From: Clostridiales bacterium
Lineage (GTDB): Bacteria > Bacillota > Clostridia > Christensenellales > Aristaeellaceae
Direction of reading: 5' to 3'
Length of the DNA: 13,893 bases
Assembly: GCA_004556985.1 (NCBI GenBank)
Contig: SFFC01000058.1
Location: 1 to 13,893, forward strand
Part shown: positions 7,087 through 13,309 of the stretch, piece by piece
Position numbering within the stretch: the stretch's first letter is position 1
Layout of the letters: each line of letters starts with the position of its first letter
Translations under genes and position numbers: made by a program
Notes under the pieces: generated by a model
Database searches by the model: none
What the model saw: only the letters and a program-made list of their open reading frames with translations
What the model was told of the DNA's origin: nothing

Positions 7087-7114
7087 CCTGTGCGCGGCGC
7101 GCGCCGCGCACAGG
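7087..7114. repeat. 28-bp perfect palindrome
   Basis: Two 14-base arms, CCTGTGCGCGGCGC and its exact reverse complement, meet with no spacer. The element is almost pure alternating G and C in the centre. On the plus strand it is followed by CTTTTG, and no T-run follows on the minus strand, so it is a poor terminator. It may be an operator, a cruciform-forming site or a repeat-element core. Confidence 0.85.
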
Positions 7115-7211
7115 CTTTTGCTGCAATACGAGGGTCTCAGAACATCTGCTTTCAAAAGAAGTATACCCCCGTACATATTTGTCAGGGGCTTTTTAACAAT
7201 TTTTCGATGAA

Positions 7212-7262
7212 ACCAAAGAAAACAGGGGCGGAAAACCGCAATTTTCCGCACCTGTCCCCATT
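7212..7262 (-). terminator. Terminator-like hairpin downstream of the flavodiiron gene
   Basis: The minus strand forms ACAGG, one mismatch, GCGGAAAA, a 6-base loop, TTTTCCGC, mismatch, CCTGT (7222-7255), followed by TTTTCTTT. The other strand has the same stem followed by CCCCATTTTG, so it could act in both directions. It lies about 120 bases after the 7375 stop and is the first plausible stop signal for that gene. Confidence 0.65.
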
Positions 7263-7374
7263 TTGTATAGTTCAAGTTATTACATATTCCCTATTTCATA
7301 ACCGGCATGGCGAAAATCCTCCTGCTCCATGCGCGGGGCCGACCCTCCAAAAGGGCCTGCATCGCGGACCAGGC

Positions 7375-8886
7375 TTACTCCTCGCGCACGAACTTGTCCG
7401 CGCCCACGCCGCACAGCGGGCAGGTGTAGCCCTCCGGCAGCGTCTCGCCCTCGTAGACGTAGCCGCAGACGGAGCAGACCCACTTCGTCTGCGCGGCGGC
7501 GGTCTCCTGCGCGGCAGGCGCCGGCGCGCCGCTGATCGCGGCGAGCAGCTCGTTTGCGAGCGCATCGAGCGCGGCGAGAGACGTCTCGTCCGTCGTAGAG
7601 CGCAGGGTCACAGTGCTGCCGACCTGCTCCATGCCGCTCATGCTGTCCAGCAGCTCCTTCATCTGGCTGCCGGAGACGGGCGACCAGCTGCCGTTCTCCA
7701 CGAGCGCATAGCGCCTGCCCTGCAGGTTGTGCGCCGCCAGATCCTGAATGAAGTTCTTCATGGGCGTGAAGATGCCCATGTTGTAGGTGATCGAGGCGAA
7801 GACGATCGTCCCGCAGCGGAAGGCCTCGCCGATCAGCTCGCTGACATGCGTCTTGGAGACGTCATAGACCTTCACGTTGCGCACGCCGCCCATCGAGAGC
7901 TTCCCGGCGAGGACGGAGGCCGCGTTCTCGGTGCCGCCGTAGACGGAGCCGTAGACGACCATCACGCTCTCGGGATCCTCGGGCGTGTAGCTGCTCCACT
8001 TGTCGTACTTGTCGAGGATATAGCCGAGGTTCTCGCGCCAGACCGGGCCATGCAGCGGGCAGATCGTCTGGATGTCGACCGTCGCGGCCTTGGCCAGCAC
8101 AGCCTGCACCTGCTTGCCGTATTTGCCCACGATGTTGCAGTAGTAGCGGCGCGCATCGGCGAGCCATTCCGTGTCAAAATTGACCTCGTCGGCGAAGAGG
8201 TTGCCGTCCAGCGCGCCGAACGTGCCAAAGCCGTCCGCGGAGAAGAGCACCTTGTCCGTCGCGTCGTAGGTCATCATGACCTCGGGCCAGTGGACCATCG
8301 GCGCCATGAGGAAGACGAGCCTGTGCCGGCCGGTCGCCAGCTCCATGCCCTCCTCGACGGCGTAGCCGTGCTCCGCCGGGTTAAAGTCGAAGAACTGCGT
8401 GATGATCTGCGTCGCAGCCTTCGAGTAGAGGAGCTTGACCTGCGGATAGCGCCGCATGACCTCGGTGATGGCGGAGCAGTGATCCGGCTCCATGTGGTTG
8501 ATGACGAGGTAATCGAGCGTGCGCCCGCCCAGCGCATAGGCGAGATTCTCAAAGAACTGCCCGCTCACGGAGCGATCCACCGTGTCGAAGAGCACGGTTT
8601 TCTCGTCCAGCAGCAGATAGGCGTTGTAGGAAACGCCGCGCGGAATCGGATAGACGTTTTCAAACAGCGCAATTCGCCGGTCGCTTGCGCCCAGATAGAC
8701 GAGATCGTCGCTGATTTTGCGGACATTGTGCACGCCTGCGAACGGTTTGAGTATCGGGGAATCCTCCTGCGTCTCCTCGGCTTTGGCGGTTGAGAACAGC
8801 GGATTGATGGCGCCCATGGCCACAGCGCCCGCCGCGCCGACTGCCGTGCTCTTGAGAAAGCTCCTTCTGGACATTTCCTTACCCAT
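7375..8886 (-). CDS. Flavodiiron protein (FprA/NorV family) with rubredoxin-like tail and Tat signal
   Basis: Flavodiiron proteins reduce O2 to water and/or NO to N2O in anaerobes. The 503-residue product starts with a twin-arginine signal, SRRSFLK (6-12), then an Ala-rich hydrophobic stretch and a likely cleavage site after STAKA (36). Next is the metallo-beta-lactamase-like diiron domain, with ligands His131, Glu133, Asp135, His199, Asp218 and His279 all present. A flavodoxin domain follows with the FMN loop GSVYGGTE (313-320). After an Ala/Pro-rich linker (about 454-466) comes a short rubredoxin-like domain with Cys471, Cys474, Cys489 and Cys492, which would feed electrons in. The ATG at 8886 has AGGAGGG 8 bases upstream; the longer frame to 9312 overlaps the neighbour gene and is not coding. 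It has its own promoter. The export signal is unusual, since these enzymes are normally cytosolic. Enzyme family is firm; substrate preference is not visible. Confidence 0.95.
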   Translation of the reverse strand: MGKEMSRRSFLKSTAVGAAGAVAMGAINPLFSTAKAEETQEDSPILKPFAGVHNVRKISDDLVYLGASDRRIALFENVYPIPRGVSYNAYLLLDEKTVLFDTVDRSVSGQFFENLAYALGGRTLDYLVINHMEPDHCSAITEVMRRYPQVKLLYSKAATQIITQFFDFNPAEHGYAVEEGMELATGRHRLVFLMAPMVHWPEVMMTYDATDKVLFSADGFGTFGALDGNLFADEVNFDTEWLADARRYYCNIVGKYGKQVQAVLAKAATVDIQTICPLHGPVWRENLGYILDKYDKWSSYTPEDPESVMVVYGSVYGGTENAASVLAGKLSMGGVRNVKVYDVSKTHVSELIGEAFRCGTIVFASITYNMGIFTPMKNFIQDLAAHNLQGRRYALVENGSWSPVSGSQMKELLDSMSGMEQVGSTVTLRSTTDETSLAALDALANELLAAISGAPAPAAQETAAAQTKWVCSVCGYVYEGETLPEGYTCPLCGVGADKFVREE

Positions 8887-8914
8887 AACAGTATCCCTCC
8901 TGACGCGTAATCTA

Positions 8915-8937
8915 TGCCGGCTCGCTTCCCGCCGGCA
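8915..8937 (-). promoter_or_regulatory. Hairpin in the flavodiiron gene leader
   Basis: TGCCGGC and GCCGGCA form a 7-bp perfect stem with a 9-base loop, ending about 12 bases before the AGGAGGG of the gene at 8886. There is no T-run, so it is not a terminator. It may affect mRNA stability or ribosome access. No known riboswitch was recognised. Confidence 0.4.
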
Positions 8938-9018
8938 GAGGATGAGAAAATGAAACGCCACAGAGGCAGGCCTGTCGGCAAGGATGCCGCCCGACCGCGC
9001 CCGCGATGTGACGTGAAT

Positions 9019-9047
9019 ATTATAACAAACCGGAAGACGGAATACAA
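9019..9047 (-). promoter_or_regulatory. Promoter of the flavodiiron gene
   Basis: TATAAT (9019-9024) is a perfect -10 box with TG one base upstream, and TTGTAT (9042-9047) stands 17 bases ahead as the -35 box. Transcription would start near 9012, giving a leader of about 125 bases. It lies in the gap after the MATE gene, where no terminator is visible, so read-through from that gene is also possible. Confidence 0.8.
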
Positions 9048-9074
9048 TGTTTTCAAAAATATGATTTCCGGGGT

Positions 9075-10424
9075 TCAGGCTTTTCCTTCCAGCAGCGTCC
9101 TTTTCCTTGCCAGGCAGTACGCCGCACCGGCCGCATCCGCCAGCAGCCAGCCGATGGGCACCGACCACCAGATGCCCACGACGCCGATGCCCGGCACGGC
9201 GGAGAGCGCATACGCCAGCGCCACGCGCGTGCCCAGCGAGATGACGGTCAGCACGACGCTCACCCCCGGCCTGCCCAGCGCGCGGTAGAAGCCATAGAGC
9301 AGGAACAGGCAACCGATGCCGCAGTAGAACGCGCCCTCGATGCGTAGATAGCGCACGCCCTCGGCGATGATTCCGGTCTCCCCGGGCGGGACGAACAGTC
9401 CCATCAGCGCCGGCGCGAACGCGCAGACGAGCGCAGAGACCGCCACACTGAAGCCCACCGACGTCAGCACGGCCCCCCTGAGTCCGGCGCGGATGCGCTC
9501 CTGCTTTCCCGCGCCGTAATTCTGGGCGATGAACGTGGAAAAGGCGTTGCCGAAGTCCTGCACAGGCATGTAGGCAAACGCGTCGATCTTGACCGCCGCC
9601 GCGAACGCCGCCATGACGGTCGCGCCGAAGCTGTTGACCAGCCCCTGTACCATCAGGATGCCCAGGTTCATGATGGATTGCTGCACGCAGGTCAGCAGCG
9701 AGAAGCCCGCGACCTGGCGGACGGCGCGCGGATGCACATGCCAGTCCCGATGGATGCCGCGCAGCTGCGGGCAGCGCGCGAGCGCATACACCGCGATGCC
9801 CGCGCCGGAGAGGGCCTGCGCGATGACCGTCGCCTCTGCCGCGCCGGCAACGCCCCGCCGCAGCCCGATCACAAGCGCCAGGTCGAGCGCGATATTGAGC
9901 GCGGCGCTGCCCGCCAGAAAGATGAGCGGCACGATGGAATTGCCCACCGCGCGCAGCAGCGAGGCGAAGAAGTTATACAGGAATGTCGCCGGAATGCCGC
10001 AGAAGATCACAAGCAGATAGGCGCGCATCAGCGGCCAGACCTCGCCGGGCACGCGCAGAAAGCCGCGGAGCTTCTCCAGGCAGGCAAAGGACGCCGCCGT
10101 GAGCAGCAGCGTCACGCCCGCGATCAGCACAAAGGCGGCGCGGATGCTCTCCTTCAGGGCCCTCTCGTCGCGCTGGCCGAAGCGGATGGAAAAGAGGGCG
10201 CCGCTGCCCATCGACAGGCCCAGCAGGATGGAGGTCAGGAAGGTCATGAGCGTGAAGGAGGAGCCGACGGCGGCCAGCGCATGGCTCCCCAGAAAACGCC
10301 CGACGATCAGCGTATCCGCGATGTTATAGCCCTGCTGAAGCAGGTTGCCGACGATCATTGGCACGGAAAACAGCAGCATGGAGCGCATCACAGGCCCCTG
10401 CGTCAAATCCCTGTTCATGTGCAT
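9075..10424 (-). CDS. MATE-family multidrug/metabolite efflux transporter
   Basis: This is an inner-membrane exporter of the MATE family (MatE/NorM-DinF-like), which pumps drugs or metabolites out in exchange for Na+ or H+. The 449-residue protein has about 12 hydrophobic segments in two halves. Family-typical sequence includes SVPMIVGNLLQQGYNIADTLIVGRFLG near the N-terminus (given here as SVPMIVGNLLQ and NIADTLIVGRFLG), VGSSFTLM, and, in the second half, MAAFAAAVKIDAFAYMP with FIAQNYGAGK. The start at 10424 has GGGGAG 9 bases upstream and gives MHMNRDLTQGPV; the ATG at 10418 is a close alternative, and the longer frame to 10469 runs through a hairpin. Substrate cannot be told. Two strong hairpins precede it, and no clear promoter was found. 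Confidence 0.92.
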   Translation of the reverse strand: MHMNRDLTQGPVMRSMLLFSVPMIVGNLLQQGYNIADTLIVGRFLGSHALAAVGSSFTLMTFLTSILLGLSMGSGALFSIRFGQRDERALKESIRAAFVLIAGVTLLLTAASFACLEKLRGFLRVPGEVWPLMRAYLLVIFCGIPATFLYNFFASLLRAVGNSIVPLIFLAGSAALNIALDLALVIGLRRGVAGAAEATVIAQALSGAGIAVYALARCPQLRGIHRDWHVHPRAVRQVAGFSLLTCVQQSIMNLGILMVQGLVNSFGATVMAAFAAAVKIDAFAYMPVQDFGNAFSTFIAQNYGAGKQERIRAGLRGAVLTSVGFSVAVSALVCAFAPALMGLFVPPGETGIIAEGVRYLRIEGAFYCGIGCLFLLYGFYRALGRPGVSVVLTVISLGTRVALAYALSAVPGIGVVGIWWSVPIGWLLADAAGAAYCLARKRTLLEGKA

Positions 10425-10438
10425 GTCCGCATTCTCCC

Positions 10439-10458
10439 CTCGCCCGCTTTCGGGCGAG
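10439..10458 (-). promoter_or_regulatory. Hairpin abutting the MATE ribosome-binding site
   Basis: CTCGCCCG, loop AAAG, CGGGCGAG is a perfect 8-bp stem on the minus strand. Its 3' arm runs directly into GGGAG, the ribosome-binding site of the MATE gene. No T-run follows, so it is more likely to affect translation or RNA stability than to terminate. Confidence 0.55.
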
Positions 10459-10462
10459 CCAA

Positions 10463-10510
10463 AGAGCACAGACCCGCAGCGCCCCTTCCGGGGCGCGGAG
10501 CCTGTGCTCT
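10463..10510 (-). terminator. Long two-part hairpin between the HIT and MATE genes
   Basis: The minus strand has AGAGCACAG (9 bp) pairing with CTGTGCTCT, and inside it GCGCCCC, loop GGAA, GGGGCGC (7 bp), separated by unpaired sides of 5 and 7 bases. Only TTT follows, so termination would be weak; it may be a partial terminator or an RNA-stabilising stem at the end of the HIT gene transcript. Confidence 0.5.
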
Positions 10511-10528
10511 GTCCCTGTATGCTGTCGC

Positions 10529-10873
10529 TTACGCCATCTCGCCTGCCATCGCTTTACCGCCCAGAACGTGCAGATGCAGATGGGGCACGGTCTGCTGGGC
10601 GTCGGGCCCGCAGTTGGAGACGACGCGGAAGCCGCTTTCCACAAGGCCCTCCATCCTCGCGACGGTCGCCGCGGCGCGCATCAGATGCGCAAGCGCCGCG
10701 TCGCTCTCGTCCTTGGCGTCATACCAGCCGCTGACGTGCTTCTTGGGGATGACCAGCACATGCGTCGGCGCCTGCGGCGCGATGTCGCGGAAGGCCAGCA
10801 CCTCGTCGTCCTCATACACCTTCGTGCTGGGGATCTCGCCCGCAGCGATCCTGCAGAAAAGGCAATCGTTCAC
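10529..10873 (-). CDS. HIT-family (HinT-like) nucleotide-binding protein
   Basis: HinT-type proteins hydrolyse purine phosphoramidates and adenylated molecules. The 114-residue protein has the histidine triad PHLHLHV, with His98, His100 (the expected nucleophile) and His102, and an N-terminal CLFC pair (Cys4, Cys7) that with His46 and His98 forms the zinc site seen in many bacterial members. The start is a GTG at 10873 with AAGGAGG 8 bases upstream. It follows mtaB by 24 bases, so the two are probably co-transcribed. In many Clostridia this gene stands between mtaB and rpsU; rpsU is not present here. The length is normal and all key residues are intact. Confidence 0.95.
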   Translation of the reverse strand: MNDCLFCRIAAGEIPSTKVYEDDEVLAFRDIAPQAPTHVLVIPKKHVSGWYDAKDESDAALAHLMRAAATVARMEGLVESGFRVVSNCGPDAQQTVPHLHLHVLGGKAMAGEMA

Positions 10874-10897
10874 TTCAAAAACCTCCTTGGCTCCTGT

Positions 10898-12196
10898 TTA
10901 AAGCTGTCTTTCTCCGATCAGCTCCATGTTCTCTACGCCCGTCACGCGGATGCGGACGATGTCGCCCGGCGCCGCGTCCGGCACATGGGCGCGCAGATAG
11001 CCGCCCGTGTAGCCCGTTCCGCGTCCCTGCGCGTCCAGCTCCTCGACGAGCACTTCGTCCTCGCGCCCGACGCGCTGCGCAAGCGCGTCCCGCTCCATGT
11101 CATGCCCCAGCGCGATGAGCTCCCTGGCGCGCGACTCGCGCAGCGCGCGCGGCACGCTGCCCGCCATCTGCGCGGCCTTAGTGCCCTCCCGCTCGGAATA
11201 CGGGAAGACGTGCATCCGCGAGAAGCCCGCCGCGCGGCAGGTCGCCTTCGTCTGCGCGAATTCCTCCTCCGTCTCGCCAGGGAAGCCCGTCATCACGTCG
11301 GTCGTCAGCGCACAATCCTCAAACGCTTCGCGCAGCAGCGCGCAGGCGGCGAGAAACTCGCCGCTCGTGTAGCGCCTGCGCATCCGCGCGAGCACCGTGT
11401 CGCTGCCGCTCTGCAGGGCCAGGTGGAACTGATGGCAGACCTTGGGCAGCGCCGCGATGCCCTGAACGAATTCCGGCGTGACGATCACCGGCTCCAGCGA
11501 TCCCAGGCGGATGCGCCGGATGCCGTCGACCCCGTGCACGGCCCGGATCGCGTCAAGCAGCGTCGTGCCGTCCTGCAGATCCCTTCCATAGCTGGTCAGG
11601 TGGATGCCGGTGAGCACAGCCTCCTGAAAGCCCGCCTCCGCCAGGCTCTGCGCCTCCTCGCGGATCTCCTCCACCGGGCGGGAGCGGATCGGCCCGCGCA
11701 CGGAGGGAATGATGCAATAGGTGCAAAAGCGGTCGCAGCCCTCCTGAATCTTCATCGTCGCGCGGGTATGCCCCTCATGCGCGTGCACGGTCAGATGCTC
11801 AAACGGCGCCTTGCGCAGCGTCTCGACCGCGATGAGCGCGCAGTCCTGCGAAAGCGCCTGCGTGAGCAACTCCACGACCTCGCCGCGCCGCTGCGTGCCC
11901 AGCACGAGCCGAACGCCCGGCAGCCGAAGCTCCTCGCCCGCGCGCTGCGCCAGGCAGCCCGTCACGACGATCGCCGCGTCGGGGTTCTGCCTGTGGCAGC
12001 GGCGGATGACCTGCATGCTCTTCTTGTCGCCCGTGCCCGTCACCGTGCAGGTGTTGACGACGTAGATGTCCGCGCGCTCCTCAAAGCCGACCGTCCGGCA
12101 GCCCGCCTGCTCAAAACGTTCGCGCATCGCCTGCGTGTCATATTGGTTCACCTTGCATCCGAGCGTGTGAAAGGCGACCGTCTTCCCCGTGATCAT
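10898..12196 (-). CDS. mtaB: tRNA N6-threonylcarbamoyladenosine methylthiotransferase
   Basis: MtaB adds a methylthio group to t6A37 of ANN-decoding tRNAs, using two [4Fe-4S] clusters and SAM. The 432-residue protein has the N-terminal methylthiotransferase domain with Cys14 (LGCKVNQYD), Cys50 (NTCTVT) and Cys81 (TGCLAQ). The radical-SAM motif CDRFCTYC follows at 154-161, then SRPVEEI, the core with LQSGSD and TDVMTGFPGETEEEF, and a C-terminal TRAM-like RNA-binding region. LGCKVNQYD and the sequence around the radical-SAM motif separate MtaB from MiaB and RimO. The ATG at 12196 has GGGAGG about 12 bases upstream. It is 48 bases after the DUF4236 gene and 24 bases before the HIT gene, likely in one transcript. 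Confidence 0.95.
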   Translation of the reverse strand: MITGKTVAFHTLGCKVNQYDTQAMRERFEQAGCRTVGFEERADIYVVNTCTVTGTGDKKSMQVIRRCHRQNPDAAIVVTGCLAQRAGEELRLPGVRLVLGTQRRGEVVELLTQALSQDCALIAVETLRKAPFEHLTVHAHEGHTRATMKIQEGCDRFCTYCIIPSVRGPIRSRPVEEIREEAQSLAEAGFQEAVLTGIHLTSYGRDLQDGTTLLDAIRAVHGVDGIRRIRLGSLEPVIVTPEFVQGIAALPKVCHQFHLALQSGSDTVLARMRRRYTSGEFLAACALLREAFEDCALTTDVMTGFPGETEEEFAQTKATCRAAGFSRMHVFPYSEREGTKAAQMAGSVPRALRESRARELIALGHDMERDALAQRVGREDEVLVEELDAQGRGTGYTGGYLRAHVPDAAPGDIVRIRVTGVENMELIGERQL

Positions 12197-12244
12197 CCGG
12201 TCTGTCTGTCCTCCCGTTCCGATTGCCGGCCTCCCGGCATGAAA

Positions 12245-13219
12245 TCAAAGTTCCTCCGCCTCAAACGGCGCGATCTGCTTCATCACGCCGCTGGCGAGCA
12301 CATAGTATCGGCTCTTCATACCATCGCAGAATTCCGCCGGCTCCTTCTTCTGATAGCCCTTCTTGAACGCGCTGCGCTCGAAGACAACCGAATAGATGAA
12401 GACATCCTCCGCGTCGCCGGTCTTCTCGCTGCGCCGCTGCGTGTAGGCGGAGACGGCGATCCGCTCCGCCGCGGGCACGAGCCCAAAGACGTTGCCCGCG
12501 ACGTATTCGCCCAGGCCGAAGACGCAGGTCTTGTAATCCTCGCGGCTCTCCTTCTGCGATTTCTTCTTGATCTTGAGCGTGCCGTCGGCCAGCTGGGTCA
12601 GCTTGTCCTGCGGCATGTCCTCGATCTCCGGCAGGTCGAGGTCGACCATGATGAGCTTCTTTTCCGGCACGGCCTCCGTCTGCACGGAGAACGCGATGGG
12701 CGCCTCCGCCTCAGAGAGCCACGCCTCAATCGCCTGCTCGGCCGTCCCGGCATCCATCGCGCCCGAGGCCTTCGCCGGGACATCCGGCGCGAGCTGATGA
12801 ACCTGAATCAGCGCCGCCTCGTTTTCAAGCCGCTCCAGTTCCTCCTCGCTGACGCCGGAGGACGCCTTGGCCGTCTTTCCCGACGCGCTCCCTGAAGAGG
12901 TCTTCGCCGTGCTCTTCCCGGTGGATTTGGCCGCGCTCTTTCCCGTGGATTTTGACGCAGTCCTGCTACTCTTCTTTTCCTCCTGCGGCTCCTCCTCCGC
13001 CTTCGCGCCGAAGAGGCCGCCGAGCTTGTCTTTGAGCAGCGTATCCACGCGCACGCGATCGTAAACGCCCGTGCCGGGAATGCTCCAGTTGAAGTATGCG
13101 CCTTTCGTGCCCACGTTCATGGAGACGCCCTTGCCCGGCCCGAGGGTCAGGCTCGCGCCGGATTTGGAGAGATTGAGCTTGACGCCCTTGCAGATCTGTA
13201 TGCTCTTGCGAAAACGCAT
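12245..13219 (-). CDS. DUF4236-domain protein with low-complexity linker and unknown C-terminal domain
   Basis: Function is unknown. Residues 1 to about 55 match the DUF4236 pattern: MRFRKSIQICKGVKLNLSKS, then SGASLTLGPGKGVSMNVGTKG and an IPGTG turn (quoted in parts), a small beta-rich module found at the N-terminus of many bacterial proteins. From about 80 to 125 there is a Lys/Ser/Thr/Ala linker with near-repeats of STGKSAAK, which is likely disordered. A short acidic helix, SEEELERLENEAALIQVH, follows. The remainder, about 135-324, is a mixed alpha/beta region I cannot assign, with a basic patch KIKKKSQKES. There is no signal peptide or membrane segment. It has its own promoter, and GGGGGA lies 6 bases before the ATG. 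It sits between rsmE and mtaB, which are usually adjacent. Confidence 0.88.
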   Translation of the reverse strand: MRFRKSIQICKGVKLNLSKSGASLTLGPGKGVSMNVGTKGAYFNWSIPGTGVYDRVRVDTLLKDKLGGLFGAKAEEEPQEEKKSSRTASKSTGKSAAKSTGKSTAKTSSGSASGKTAKASSGVSEEELERLENEAALIQVHQLAPDVPAKASGAMDAGTAEQAIEAWLSEAEAPIAFSVQTEAVPEKKLIMVDLDLPEIEDMPQDKLTQLADGTLKIKKKSQKESREDYKTCVFGLGEYVAGNVFGLVPAAERIAVSAYTQRRSEKTGDAEDVFIYSVVFERSAFKKGYQKKEPAEFCDGMKSRYYVLASGVMKQIAPFEAEEL

Positions 13220-13254
13220 GTCGTTTCCCCCGTTCCTCTGTTTGTACTGCGCTT

Positions 13255-13283
13255 ATTATAAAATACGGCGGGCCTTCTTGCAA
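13255..13283 (-). promoter_or_regulatory. Promoter of the DUF4236-mtaB-HIT operon
   Basis: TATAAT (13255-13260) is a perfect -10 box and TTGCAA (13278-13283) is the -35 box, 17 bases apart. The -35 box lies in the loop of the rsmE terminator, so the two signals are interleaved. The start site would be near 13248, with a leader of about 28 bases. Confidence 0.8.
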
Positions 13284-13291
13284 GCCCGCCG
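13261..13291 (-). terminator. Terminator after rsmE
   Basis: CGGCGGGC and GCCCGCCG form a perfect 8-bp stem with a 10-base loop (13266-13291), followed by TATTTTAT on the minus strand. It lies 18 bases after the rsmE stop. The T-run is interrupted, so it may be leaky. Confidence 0.75.
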
Positions 13292-13309
13292 CCGGATTTT
13301 GTCCCCGTA

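Larger units (their letters stand above)
6955..7374. other. Intergenic stretch without a supported gene
   Basis: No convincing gene is seen here. The frame 7018-7275 on the minus strand crosses a terminator and a palindrome and has the composition of non-coding DNA. The stretch contains a 28-bp palindrome (7087-7114), a terminator-like hairpin (7222-7255) and AT-rich tracts around 7150-7215 and 7256-7305. A weak promoter-like pair on the minus strand, TTGTTA then 16 bases then TATGTA, lies near 7170-7200 and could serve the orphan frame. AAGGAGG at about 7033-7039 precedes a GTG, but that frame closes after 18 codons. Confidence 0.5.

Noticed and set aside
7280..7483. 67-codon minus-strand frame overlapping the end of the flavodiiron gene
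   Set aside because: Most of it is a shadow of the rubredoxin domain; only the last 16 codons are outside the gene and no ribosome-binding site supports them firmly.
8887..9312. Extended N-terminus of the flavodiiron gene
   Set aside because: It would overlap the MATE gene, cross a strong promoter and carry no conserved sequence; the ATG at 8886 has an excellent ribosome-binding site.
10358..12895. An 845-codon plus-strand frame
   Set aside because: It runs antisense through four genes, including mtaB and the HIT gene, whose motifs are complete; composition is typical of a shadow frame.
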